Source: Thermanaeromonas sp. C210
GTDB taxonomy: Bacteria; Bacillota; DSM-521; Neomoorellales; Neomoorellaceae
Length of the DNA stretch: 64,000 nt
Direction of reading: 5' to 3'
Assembly: GCF_013167955.1 (NCBI RefSeq)
Contig: NZ_BLWF01000003.1
Span: 186,001 to 250,000, forward strand
Position numbers and translations under genes: made by a program. Shown piece by piece: positions 34,891 through 43,587 of the stretch. The notes beneath the pieces are model-generated. The model had not been told where the DNA came from, did not search any database, and worked only from the letters and a program-made list of their open reading frames with translations. The first letter of the stretch is position 1. Every line of letters starts with the position of its first letter.

Positions 34891-34919
34891 GTAAAGCCCC
34901 GGAAATTCCGGGGCTTTAC
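34891..34919 (+). terminator. Terminator after the dodecin gene
   Basis: GTAAAGCCCCGGAA (34891-34904) and TTCCGGGGCTTTAC (34906-34919) are perfect inverted complements. The symmetrical A/T-containing stem could act in either direction. It separates the dodecin gene from the CRISPR locus. Confidence 0.8.
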
Positions 34920-34967
34920 TCTTGCACCGGGCCACCCGTACAATTTGAAAAATTTTGCCTCCCAAGG

Positions 34968-34995
34968 AGGAATTAGGTAGATCCGTGTCGAATTT
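34968..34995 (+). promoter_or_regulatory. Sigma-H-like promoter with embedded 0A box before the CRISPR locus
   Basis: AGGAATTA (34968-34975), 14 bp, then GAATTT (34990-34995) repeats the layout seen before spo0A and spoIIA. TGTCGAAT at the 3' end also matches the 0A-box core. It lies about 70 bp before the CARF-HTH gene. This is a motif match only. Confidence 0.4.
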
Positions 34996-35065
34996 ATTCT
35001 CTCCGAGGAATTTAGTAATTCATTACCGTAGTTATGTAGTAGAGGGATTTCTTGTATAGTGCAAT

Positions 35066-35983
35066 TTGACGGTGCACGATGAAAGAAAAATGAAAATACA
35101 AGCATTACCCGTAAAACAGAAACGAAGCGGCGAGAGTCTCATTGCCACCCTGGGTTTGGAGCCCCAGGTGGTGACCATCACCCTGGATTACCTGTTGTCT
35201 AAGGGCAGGCGGGTTGACGAAGTTGTAGTAGTTTATACCGAGAATCCCGGTGTACGCCGGGCCCTAGATATTATAGCCCGCGAGTTTGCTGCTGACGTTT
35301 ACCCGGGCATCGGACTCCTTACCGTTCCTGTAACCTCGCCCGGAGGCCGGATGGAGGATTTCTACGGCCCGGACGACTTGCGCTCTCTTTTGCGGACCCT
35401 TTACGAGGTCGTACGCCGTGCCAGACAGGAGGAGCGGGTTATCCACCTGTGCCTTTCCGGCGGCCGTAAGGTGATGGGTATTATGGCCATGGTGGTGGCC
35501 CAACTACTCTTCGGCCCCGAAGATTGCGCCTGGCACCTGGTCACTGAGGGTTGGCATCCGGGCGCAGAACCCAGGTTGCACCTGTCATCCGGCGAGAGGG
35601 TTTGGCTTGTCCCGGTGCCCGTGGTGCGTTGGGCTGAGACAGGTACCTTGATGCGCGCGGTAGCAGAATTGGACGACCCCGAGGAGGTGGTAGCGTGGTA
35701 CGAAAGGATAAATCGGAGCGCCCGGCGCAGGCGACAGCGGGAGTTTATCCGTCACTGGCTCACGGCGGCGGAGCGGGAAGTGGTCCGGTTGGCCTGTCGA
35801 GGCCTTGATAACGCCAGTATCGCCAAAGCCCTGGGCAAAAGGGAACAGACCGTAGCCAACCAGCTCTGTAGCGTTTATGAAAAGCTCAGGGAATGGCTTG
35901 ACTACCCGGAGGGCAACGTGGACCGCAACGTGCTGATCGCCGAATTCGCGCCCTATTTCGCTCTGACGGAATTGGAAGGGTGA
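35066..35983 (+). CDS. CARF-domain protein with C-terminal LuxR-type HTH
   Basis: A 305-aa protein. The N-terminal half (about 15-180) is CARF-like, with ATLGLEPQVVTITLDYL and the nucleotide-loop motif CLSGGRKVMGIMAMV, closest in feel to the Csx14/NE0113 group. The C-terminal part (about 230-290) is a GerE/LuxR-like helix-turn-helix (LTAAEREVVRLACRG...NASIAKALGKREQTVANQL). It probably senses cyclic oligoadenylate made by Cas10 and regulates transcription; ring-nuclease activity is possible. The start is TTG 35066 or ATG 35090. First gene of the type III block. Confidence 0.75.
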   Translation: MTVHDERKMKIQALPVKQKRSGESLIATLGLEPQVVTITLDYLLSKGRRVDEVVVVYTENPGVRRALDIIAREFAADVYPGIGLLTVPVTSPGGRMEDFYGPDDLRSLLRTLYEVVRRARQEERVIHLCLSGGRKVMGIMAMVVAQLLFGPEDCAWHLVTEGWHPGAEPRLHLSSGERVWLVPVPVVRWAETGTLMRAVAELDDPEEVVAWYERINRSARRRRQREFIRHWLTAAEREVVRLACRGLDNASIAKALGKREQTVANQLCSVYEKLREWLDYPEGNVDRNVLIAEFAPYFALTELEG

Positions 35984-36037
35984 GGTGGGAGTTTAAACTT
36001 TGGCAATTTCGCAGGCGGAGATGGACAAGGAGAGAAA

Positions 36038-36955
36038 ATGCAGGGAGGAAGAGATGCCGTGCGCGGAACAGTGATGATTTCTCTTGTCGGTGAACAGCCG
36101 GTGCCGAACCTGCTGGCAGTGCTGCACGCAAGGCCCGAGCATGTAGTTTTGGTTTGTACAGAGCGCACTAAAGGTGTTAGTGAACGATTGCGCTCGGTCC
36201 TCAAAAAGCGTAGCCAAGAAAGCGGTATTTCGGTTGAGGATGAGCCTGTATACGTTGCCCCCTACGATATGGCAGATGTCGAGAGCAAGCTCAAGAGGGT
36301 TATCAAGGAGAAAAACTGGCCTCCGGATAAAATTGTTTTCAACCTTACAGGTGGCACTAAGCCCATGGCCTTGGCGGCTTACCGCCTGGCGGAGCAGTTT
36401 TCTAGCCCTTTTCTTTACGTACAGAGCGAGGGGAAGAAAAGCGTAGTATACCATTACCGCTTTTTTGATGGCGCTCCGGTGCTCGAAAGGGTGGACGAGG
36501 TACCGCCGGTGCTTAACATTGACCTTTACTTGAGAGTACACCTTGGAGAATATACAGAAGGTGAATTCAAGAATGATTTTGAAAAAAGGGTGGCCGGGGT
36601 GTTACAGCAAAAGGTTGACTAAATAAAGACCTCCGTGAAGCCCACGAACGCACTTGAAATTGATCTCGTGCTGCGCTGCGGTAATCGTGTGGGCATCGCC
36701 GAAGTGAAAAGCGGGAACAAGGCTCTAAGTAAGGAAGGCATTGACCAGCTAAACACTGCCGCCGAGCCGCGTTTCCTGGGAACCTATACCAAAAAGTTTC
36801 TCATTTTGGACCGTGAATATGGGTCCAACAACCTCGAGCTGGCCAGGGCGCATGGGATCACGGTAATCGAACTTCCCTCGGCGCAAAAAGGAGAGTTGTC
36901 GGAAGAAGACATGGAAAAGCTGATACAGACGGTGACAAGAGAACTGGGAGGCTAA
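36038..36955 (+). pseudogene. Card1/Can2-like CARF nuclease interrupted by an in-frame stop
   Basis: Residues 1-194 contain a CARF domain (ISLVGEQPVPNLL, FNLTGGTKPMALAAYRL) and the first helix of a PD-(D/E)XK nuclease. TAA at 36620-36622 ends this frame. The same frame continues and encodes the catalytic core ALEIDLVLRCGNRVGIAEVKSG and the rest to 36955 (about 305 codons in total). No frameshift is needed: only the stop separates sensor from active site. A GTG at 36635 could start a separate nuclease half, but no good ribosome-binding site precedes it. Intact homologues are cOA-activated DNases/RNases. The gene may be inactivated, read through, or a sequencing error. Confidence 0.75.
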
Positions 36956-36960
36956 AAAAC

Positions 36961-37362
36961 TTGGTTCTTCTCAACTTTTCCCATCCCTTTACCGCGGAGC
37001 AGTTGCAGCAACTGGAGGACCTTACCCAAAAAAGGATGGACCGGGTCATCGAAATCGACGCCCAGATCGATCCCCAGCAGCCCTTAGTTCCTCAGGTAGC
37101 GGCCATGGCCGACCGGGCCGGTCTCACACCGGAGGAGTGGCAGACGTTGCCCATTCTTATTAACCCGCCATCTCTGAACTTCAGCGCGGTGGCGCTCCTG
37201 GCCGAGTTACACGGAAGGTGCGGCTATTTTCCGGCGGTGGTACGTCTGCGCCCGGTGGCCAACAGCGTACCGCCCCGCTTCGAGGTGGCCGAGATCCTTA
37301 ACCTGCAGGCGGTGCGGGAAAACGCTCGGGCAAAGCGCCAGCGTATGCCCACTAGCAAATAA
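36961..37362 (+). CDS. csx15: CRISPR-associated Csx15-like protein
   Basis: A 133-aa soluble protein starting VLLNFSHPFTAEQLQQLEDL, the style of Csx15 proteins found next to type III loci. Function is unknown; some small Csx proteins near CARF effectors act as ring nucleases. TTG start with GGGAGG 9 bp upstream, 5 bp after the CARF nuclease frame. Family call is from memory of the N-terminal pattern. Confidence 0.55.
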   Translation: MVLLNFSHPFTAEQLQQLEDLTQKRMDRVIEIDAQIDPQQPLVPQVAAMADRAGLTPEEWQTLPILINPPSLNFSAVALLAELHGRCGYFPAVVRLRPVANSVPPRFEVAEILNLQAVRENARAKRQRMPTSK

Positions 37363-37411
37363 ATGAGCAAATATTTTTAACGTGGAAATATGGGGAGGTG
37401 ATAAAAACTTG

Positions 37412-39679
37412 ATGTTCATCGACTGGCTGAAGGAAGTCTGTGACCCTCTGGGAGAACCGGCGAAAACGGAAAGACCGCCCTTAAACGCCTTTTGCTGGGT
37501 TCATCCGGTGACCGGTAGCCGCTATTACCTCGAGAGGGAGAAGGCCGCTGAAATTACGCGGTCCGGGTTGGCCTGGGTGGAGAGTTTGGTGAGAGGGAAG
37601 GGCCCGGCTTTCGCCGCCGAACAACTGTCTTTTTTTCTCTCTCAACGGGATGTTTTCTGTCGTAAACAATATCTGGAAGATGAAGGCTTTCACTTCGATA
37701 AAAAAGAGGATACTGTTCAAGATGTAACTGGTTTGAAGATTCCATTAGCGGCTCTGTGGCCCGAGTTGCCCTATCCGGGGCCCGGCGGTTGCCGGGCGTC
37801 TGAAACAGGGCCTCCGGTTGACTGGCTGAGCAGGGGAAACAAACCTTGTATACGGTTGGCTGATTTCCTTATCCTGCGTACAGGCCTATTTTATGCCCTC
37901 GTAGGTGACCGGTTACTGCCGGAAGAATGGCCCAAGCTCCGCCTCACTTCTCTTCTCGACGGCAGCAACGTTTACGGGACGCAAGAAGGCCCACCGTTTT
38001 TGGTGCCGATACCCGAGGAACTGCTAAAGGCCTACGAGGCGTCCTCCCTGCTAGCAGGCTGCCCCCAGGAGTTATCTTCAGGGAAAGCAGGCGCCCTTTT
38101 GGGGGAATTACCGCCCCTGGAAATAGTTGAAGGCGGTGCCTTTAAGGTTAAGGACTACTACTTGGAAACGAATCGCATCGGCGAGATACGCGGTGCCAGC
38201 GTGCTCCTGGACGACATAAACCGTAAGCGTTACTACCGGATGTTTAGTATCCTCCCCGGCTTGACTGCAGAATCCCTGGTCTATGCCGGCGGCGGCCACG
38301 TCATGGCAGTGGTGCCGGCCGGTAGAGGGGAGACGGTTGCAGGGGAAATCGAGCGGTTGCACCGAGAGGTATGCCTTACCGCCCGCGCAGTCGGCGTATC
38401 CTGTAGAGCGCATGTAGCTGACCTCGCCTGCTTCCGCCAGTTGCGTCAGCGTCTGAGCGATGAGATTACCGTCCGCCGGAACGCGCTGGTCCCCGCGTGG
38501 GACACAACCGAGGGAGATTTAAATCTGTATAGCGAGGAATTTCCGACCATTGCGCCTCTGACCTTACCGAAGGCCGGGGCCGGGGAATGGTGCGCATCGT
38601 GCGGTCTTCGTCCCGCCTTAAGGGTTTGGCCGTATCAGGACGAGGAACGGCCTCTCTGCGCTTCGTGCCTGCGTAAGCAAATCGCCGGGCAAAAAGCCGG
38701 AAAGACGGTCTTCGCCGAAGATTACCACCGTTTCTGGCGGGCGCGCGGCGAGGAAGCAAGCCTTCCTTCAGCTCAGGAAATTGATGATATTGCTGACTTC
38801 AATAATGAGATCGCGGTGATCTACGCGGATGGCAATAGCTTCGGAAGCCTGTTTAGCCAGTGCGATTCCCTGGGCCAGCTTCGCTGTCTCAGCCAGTTCA
38901 CCGAAAATGCCGCCTATACGGCGACTTTTACGGTACTAAAAGAATATCAGGAGCTTCTGAATAACCGGGCGGTAGAAATAATAGCCCTGGGGGGAGACGA
39001 TATCTTGACCCTTGTCCCGGCGCAGGCTGCGTTGCCCGTGGCTACCGCCCTTGGCAAGAGTTTCGACAGGCTGTTTAAAAACTTGTCGGAAGATAAACCC
39101 GCACCCACCCTCTCCCTCGGTGTGGTTATTGCCGGTGCCAAAACGCCGGTGCGCTATCTTTTCGAGCTGGCGAAGGCGCTCTTAAAAGAAGCAAAAAAGC
39201 GGGTTTATGAAGACGCATATAAGGGGAAAAGGGAATTGAGGGAAGGCACCTTAGACGTAGCCGTCCTCACCTCTCATGGTGGCTATGAGGATAACATCGC
39301 CACTTACCGTTCGAAAACTTTTCGCCAAGGCAATGTGAATCTCACCTTGCGGCCCTATACTTTTACTGAAGCCCTGAGTTTCATGGAGGCGGTACGCCGG
39401 CTCCGGGCGGCGCGACAGGCACCCGGTAGGAGCTGGTTTTACGGGTTGCGACTGGTAGTGGAACATTATGGTCAGCAGGTGGCGGAACTCTACTTTAACT
39501 ACCAGTTCTCTCGCCTTAGCGAGGAGCAGCGCGAAACACTGCGAGATTGCTGGTATCCTTTAACGGGCCTGGACAGTGATCCCGCCATGTTTTTTGAGCG
39601 CGAAGGCCGTTATTATTGCCCCTGGCTGGATGTAGTGGAACTCTGGAATTACGTTGGGGCGGGAGGTGAAAGCCGTTGA
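37412..39679 (+). CDS. cas10: Cas10, type III large subunit / oligoadenylate cyclase
   Basis: Large effector subunit (755 aa). The cyclase palm is intact: YADGNSFG near residue 471 and GGDD in ALGGDDIL near 527. A first, degenerate palm has GGGH near residue 290. A zinc finger CASCG...CASC lies near 394. I see no N-terminal HD nuclease motif, so it should make cyclic oligoadenylates but not cut ssDNA. GGGGAGG lies upstream; ATG 37412 or TTG 37409 are likely starts, with the frame open from GTG 37382. It overlaps the next RAMP gene by 4 bp. Confidence 0.9.
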   Translation: MFIDWLKEVCDPLGEPAKTERPPLNAFCWVHPVTGSRYYLEREKAAEITRSGLAWVESLVRGKGPAFAAEQLSFFLSQRDVFCRKQYLEDEGFHFDKKEDTVQDVTGLKIPLAALWPELPYPGPGGCRASETGPPVDWLSRGNKPCIRLADFLILRTGLFYALVGDRLLPEEWPKLRLTSLLDGSNVYGTQEGPPFLVPIPEELLKAYEASSLLAGCPQELSSGKAGALLGELPPLEIVEGGAFKVKDYYLETNRIGEIRGASVLLDDINRKRYYRMFSILPGLTAESLVYAGGGHVMAVVPAGRGETVAGEIERLHREVCLTARAVGVSCRAHVADLACFRQLRQRLSDEITVRRNALVPAWDTTEGDLNLYSEEFPTIAPLTLPKAGAGEWCASCGLRPALRVWPYQDEERPLCASCLRKQIAGQKAGKTVFAEDYHRFWRARGEEASLPSAQEIDDIADFNNEIAVIYADGNSFGSLFSQCDSLGQLRCLSQFTENAAYTATFTVLKEYQELLNNRAVEIIALGGDDILTLVPAQAALPVATALGKSFDRLFKNLSEDKPAPTLSLGVVIAGAKTPVRYLFELAKALLKEAKKRVYEDAYKGKRELREGTLDVAVLTSHGGYEDNIATYRSKTFRQGNVNLTLRPYTFTEALSFMEAVRRLRAARQAPGRSWFYGLRLVVEHYGQQVAELYFNYQFSRLSEEQRETLRDCWYPLTGLDSDPAMFFEREGRYYCPWLDVVELWNYVGAGGESR

Positions 39680-40272
39680 AGAAAACGGCCCTTTGTATTT
39701 GCTACCGTCTGAGACTCTTGACTCCAGTGCACGTGGGGAATGGTACCGGAGGAGCGGGGTTTCTGGACAGCTACCTCTACCGGGAAGGCGGGGTTCCCGT
39801 TATCCCCGGCTCCACCATTAAGGGAAGGCTGCGGGCGGCGGCGAGGGCTTTGGCGGGGGCTGGGATATACGGGGCAGAAGGAGTCTGCCGGGAAATTCTG
39901 GAGTGTACCTGTCCTGTCTGCTTGATCTTCGGTCGTCCGGGAAATAGAAGGGGAAGCCTTTATTTCGACGATGCCTGGCCCGAGCCAGAGGATGGCGGAC
40001 CCTGGATCAGCTTGCGCTCCGGGATTGGAATGGACCGCTACCGCAGGGTGGCCCGTGAGGGCGCCCTCTATACGCTGGAGACGGCTGGCGCGAAGGGAAC
40101 GGTATATCACGGCCGGATCAGCGGGGTGGTGCCGGAGAAGGATATGGAGCGAGTGGTGGCGGTGATAAGGGACGCCTTTGCCTATAATTACGCCCTCGGT
40201 TGGGGAAAGAGCCGGGGTCTCGGGTGGTTCCAGGCGGAGGTAGTGGAGGCAGAGAAAAGATGCGGTATTTAG
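39676..40272 (+). CDS. Csm3-like RAMP (Cas7 family), type III
   Basis: A 198-aa RAMP protein. The N-terminal RRM strand reads YRLRLLTPVHVGNG, the conserved glycine-rich segment VPVIPGSTIKGRLRAAAR follows, and CPVCLIFGRPGNRRG is the Csm3-type zinc/thumb region. The C-terminal loop is ALGWGKSRGLGWF. An Asp in GFLDSYLYRE could serve as the target-RNA cleavage residue. TTG start overlapping the cas10 stop. Confidence 0.8.
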   Translation: MKKTALCICYRLRLLTPVHVGNGTGGAGFLDSYLYREGGVPVIPGSTIKGRLRAAARALAGAGIYGAEGVCREILECTCPVCLIFGRPGNRRGSLYFDDAWPEPEDGGPWISLRSGIGMDRYRRVAREGALYTLETAGAKGTVYHGRISGVVPEKDMERVVAVIRDAFAYNYALGWGKSRGLGWFQAEVVEAEKRCGI

Positions 40273-41441
40273 TAACCCTGACCCTGGACAGCGCGACACT
40301 GGTTGGCGACAGGCGCGAACCCTCGGCTTACTTTCTCCCCTCCCGTGATTTTATTCCAGGTGGAGTGCTACGGGCCGCTCTGGCCCGGGCTATAAGGGAA
40401 GACTGTCCCTATGAGACGGGCAGCGTGCTGTCGAACTGGGTAGAGTTTACAGACGGCCCCCTATGCGCTGGCTGTTCGTGGCGCGGTCTGTGTTCCTGTT
40501 TCGGAGATCTCCGTTTCAGCCACCTGTACAAAGAGGGGGCAAAGGTAGCGCCTCTAACATCCTACCGGTGTAAATTCGACGAACGGCACCCTGTCTTCGA
40601 TACCCTGTTCAAGACCGGAATGCCTCGTTGCCCTGAATGTGGGAGCCCTGCTGAACGCGCAGCAGGTTATCTTGATAGCCAGAATGGTCTGGTGGGGGTA
40701 AACCGTCGCCTGCTCACGCGCCTGGAAGTAGATCCTTTCCGTCAGGTGGCCCAGGAGAAACAGCTTTATGCTTTGCGCGTTCTAAGTGCAGGGCAGACTT
40801 TTCGCGGCTCTCTTGCCGTGCCTGGTCCGGCGGTTGGTGTACCCTCGGAGTTTACCCTTCGTCTGGGAGCGAAAACCAGCGTCGGGTTGGGCCGGGTTCA
40901 AGTCCGCATTGAGGAGGCGGTTGTCTCCAATACGGGCGCTCTGCAGGAGCGCATTAGGCGGTTTCAGGAGAAGGCCCGCGGGCTGCCGGGTCTTCCAGAG
41001 GATAAGGAGGCCGGGGAATCCTTTTACCTATCCCTTACTCTGCTGGCCGATACCCTGCCAGCACGAAAACTGAGGGCGGCCGGGGAACGGGTTCCTACGG
41101 AAACTTTGCAGCGGGAGCTGCTACAATCCCTGCTGCCTGACGGAACTCCCCTGGCAGGGCGTATAGGCGCGGTGATCAGGGTTGTCGCGGATTTCGAGGT
41201 TTACGGCGGTTACTGTACGGCAGAACGCCTCTACGGACGCCGCAATGCTTCGCTATATGTATCGGCGGGAAGCGTTTTTCTGTGTCGCATAAAGGGATTT
41301 CTTGAGGGTGAATTGCTTCAGTCCCTCAAGCTCCTGGAGGAGCAGGGTCTGGGGCAGAGAACGGAAGACGGCTACGGGGCGGTGAGCATCTGCGACGAAT
41401 TCCACTTGAGTACAGGAGGGGTTACCGGTGAAGGCAAATGA
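40260..41441 (+). CDS. csx10: Csx10-like RAMP (Cas5 group), type III-D marker
   Basis: A 393-aa protein with two RAMP halves. The first has FLPSRDFIPGGVLRAALARAI and cysteine pairs (CAGCSWRGLCSC, CPECGSP). The second has EVYGGYCTAERLYGRRNASLYVSAGSVF and EEQGLGQRTEDGYGAVSI. This layout fits Csx10, which caps the crRNA 5' handle in type III-D. ATG 40260 has GGAGG upstream and overlaps the previous gene by 13 bp. Confidence 0.7.
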   Translation: MRYLVTLTLDSATLVGDRREPSAYFLPSRDFIPGGVLRAALARAIREDCPYETGSVLSNWVEFTDGPLCAGCSWRGLCSCFGDLRFSHLYKEGAKVAPLTSYRCKFDERHPVFDTLFKTGMPRCPECGSPAERAAGYLDSQNGLVGVNRRLLTRLEVDPFRQVAQEKQLYALRVLSAGQTFRGSLAVPGPAVGVPSEFTLRLGAKTSVGLGRVQVRIEEAVVSNTGALQERIRRFQEKARGLPGLPEDKEAGESFYLSLTLLADTLPARKLRAAGERVPTETLQRELLQSLLPDGTPLAGRIGAVIRVVADFEVYGGYCTAERLYGRRNASLYVSAGSVFLCRIKGFLEGELLQSLKLLEEQGLGQRTEDGYGAVSICDEFHLSTGGVTGEGK

Positions 41442-41877
41442 ACTCTTGGTGGAGGATATAAGTATTGACCGGGAAAGGAGAAAGGCGTTAAACGAGCTCA
41501 AAGAACAACTGGCCCAAAGGGCTGTGAACTTTCTGGAGGGCAGCAAGTCCAAGCCTAGTGAAATGGGAGACAAACAGATCCGCAACCTGGTGGCGCTGGC
41601 CCAAATGGCGGCCACTCCCCTGGAGATCGAGGCCTTTATCGATTACCAGATGGGGCGTGACAATAAAGAAGTGTCCTGGAGCAAAAGGATTGAGGGTGAG
41701 CCTTTTGGTGAAAGGCTGAAGCGGGAGCTAAAAGAAATAGTAGATATGGCACGACAGAAGCGTCCGGAAGATAAGAGATTCTCTCTTCTTTGCCTGGCTC
41801 AGTTTTTCGGCTACCTGGCCTGGAGGGTTAAGTACCTGGAATATTTAAGAGCTCAATCCGGGGAAGGACGGAGGTGA
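41428..41877 (+). CDS. Type III small subunit (Cas11/Csm2-like)
   Basis: A 149-aa, mostly helical, charged protein with RRKALNELKEQLAQ near the N-terminus and FSLLCLAQFFGYLAWRVKYLEYLRA at the C-terminus. Size, composition and place between Csx10 and Csm3 genes match type III small subunits that line the target RNA. GTG start overlapping csx10 by 14 bp. Identification rests on context. Confidence 0.6.
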   Translation: MKANELLVEDISIDRERRKALNELKEQLAQRAVNFLEGSKSKPSEMGDKQIRNLVALAQMAATPLEIEAFIDYQMGRDNKEVSWSKRIEGEPFGERLKRELKEIVDMARQKRPEDKRFSLLCLAQFFGYLAWRVKYLEYLRAQSGEGRR

Positions 41878-42704
41878 GCGCGTTGGCGGTAGGAGCCGGT
41901 CCTCTTTACGATATTTTTTACAACCGTCGCCGGATCACCGGACGCCTGGTGGTACTGACCCCCCTGCGCATCGGCAGCGGGGGAGAGGCCCCCGATCCCA
42001 CGGCCATCGACAATCCCGTTATACGGGACTCTTTTGGGCGCCCCTTTATCCCGGGTTCCTCCTTCAAAGGAGTATGGCGTGCTTTTGCCGAGCAGGTTTT
42101 AGACCAGCTGGATAACGGCGACAGGGGTTGCTGCGATCCCCTGGCTGACCCCTGCCTGTCTGGAGAACCAATAAAGGAGCTCAAGCGGAAATACAGAGAT
42201 AATCGCCGGGCTTTGGCTGAAGCCATCTACAAGGGGCTGTGCCCGGCCTGCCGCATTTTCGGCAGTCCCCATTTTGCCGGCCGGTTAAGGGTCCGGGATC
42301 TCCTTTTGGTCGAGGCCAGCTGGCCGGGCTTCTGCGAAGTCCGGCCTGGGGTGGCCATTAACCGGGATACACGCACGGCTTACTCATCCCGTAAGTACGA
42401 GGTGGAGGCCGTGCCGGCAGGAACCGCCTTCCACTTCGAAGCTGTTGTGGAAAATGCAGCTGAAAAGGAATGGCGGGATATACTCCTCACGCTGCTTCCG
42501 TTTACGCGAGGGGAGCTTCCCCTCGGAGGCGGTACGGGGCGCGGCCTGGGCAGGGTGTGCCTGAAGGAGGTCACGGTGGCCACGGTCACCCGGGCCAATT
42601 TAGGCGACTTTTTGTCTCGAGGCTGGGAGGGGATACCTGCAAAGGACCTGGAAGAAGCTTGCCGGGAATCAGGTATCCCTGCGGGGGGTGAAAGCGGTGT
42701 TTAA
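41874..42704 (+). CDS. csm3: Csm3-like RAMP with likely RNase aspartate
   Basis: A 276-aa backbone subunit. Motifs: GRLVVLTPLRIGSG, then DPTAIDNPVIRD with the conserved aspartate used by Csm3 for target RNA cleavage, FIPGSSFKGVWRAFAEQ, CPACRIFGSPHFAG and the C-terminal PLGGGTGRGLGRV. Overlaps both neighbours (4 bp and 17 bp), so translation is coupled. Confidence 0.85.
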   Translation: MSALAVGAGPLYDIFYNRRRITGRLVVLTPLRIGSGGEAPDPTAIDNPVIRDSFGRPFIPGSSFKGVWRAFAEQVLDQLDNGDRGCCDPLADPCLSGEPIKELKRKYRDNRRALAEAIYKGLCPACRIFGSPHFAGRLRVRDLLLVEASWPGFCEVRPGVAINRDTRTAYSSRKYEVEAVPAGTAFHFEAVVENAAEKEWRDILLTLLPFTRGELPLGGGTGRGLGRVCLKEVTVATVTRANLGDFLSRGWEGIPAKDLEEACRESGIPAGGESGV

Positions 42705-43587
42705 GAATTTGCGCAACGAAGCGCGGATTTCCTTCTGGCTCCGCACAAAGGGGCCCCTTCTAATAAAGGGTCCGGACGAGCCGGGTTTGGACCCGCTTTT
42801 ACCGGATATGCGCTTTATCCGTGCCTGGCGCAACGGGGAAGAGGTTCCCTATATCCCCGGGTCGAGCCTGAAAGGAGTCCTGCGCAGCCGGGCGGAGCAG
42901 ATTGTGCGAGCCCTGGCGCCGGAGGGTATGGATATCCCCGATCTGTTCGAGGGGCAACAGGAGCTGGAGAAGCAAATGAAGAACAGGTCGGGCTCGGAGA
43001 TATATTACGCTTCAGACCCCCTTACCCAGCTTTTCGGCCAGACCTATCTGGCGGGCAGGCTGTTCTGTTCTGACGCCTTTCCGGTGGAGGGTGAACCTAT
43101 TAAGCTTAATGTGCGCACCCACGTTGCCATCAACCGCATTACCGGAGCTACCCAGGGAAAGGCTTTGTTTACCCCGGAAGCGGTAGAGGAAGGCACTTTC
43201 GGAGCAGAAATAACCCTCACCAATTTCGCCCTATGGCAGCTGAAACTCCTCGGACTGTTGCTCCAGGACCTGGACGAGGGATACATATTGCTCGGCGGCA
43301 GCACCACCAGGGGTTACGGTAGAGTGGGGGTGGAAAACGTCCGGGCGGTAGTGCGGGACTATCGCCGCACTCCTCCCGGAAAGACCATACGCGGTTACGA
43401 GGAGGATGATGCCGTAGAGGTAACCCATTGCCGGTTTGGTAGGAAGGAGTACTGCTGGGAGTCTTACGCCGAAGGTCTTGCGTGGCTTGTTAACCTCGAT
43501 GTCGATTTGGCCCAGGAACTGGAAAAGTTGCAGCGCAAACAGAATGACGCGCGGCGGAAGCGGGAGAAGGTGAGTAGTGGTGGCTAG
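42688..43587 (+). CDS. Csm3-like RAMP, second backbone subunit
   Basis: A 299-aa RAMP with GLDPLLPDMRFIRAW (conserved Asp region), YIPGSSLKGVLRSRAEQIV, TQLFGQTYLAGRLF, HVAINRITGATQGKALF and ILLGGSTTRGYGRV. A lysine-rich C-terminal tail follows the core. GTG start inside the previous gene's 3' end. Confidence 0.8.
   Translation: MKAVFKNLRNEARISFWLRTKGPLLIKGPDEPGLDPLLPDMRFIRAWRNGEEVPYIPGSSLKGVLRSRAEQIVRALAPEGMDIPDLFEGQQELEKQMKNRSGSEIYYASDPLTQLFGQTYLAGRLFCSDAFPVEGEPIKLNVRTHVAINRITGATQGKALFTPEAVEEGTFGAEITLTNFALWQLKLLGLLLQDLDEGYILLGGSTTRGYGRVGVENVRAVVRDYRRTPPGKTIRGYEEDDAVEVTHCRFGRKEYCWESYAEGLAWLVNLDVDLAQELEKLQRKQNDARRKREKVSSGG

Noticed and set aside
36635-36955. Independent small nuclease gene
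   Set aside because: It is in the same frame as the upstream CARF gene and completes its nuclease domain; no ribosome-binding site before GTG 36635. Kept as part of the interrupted gene.
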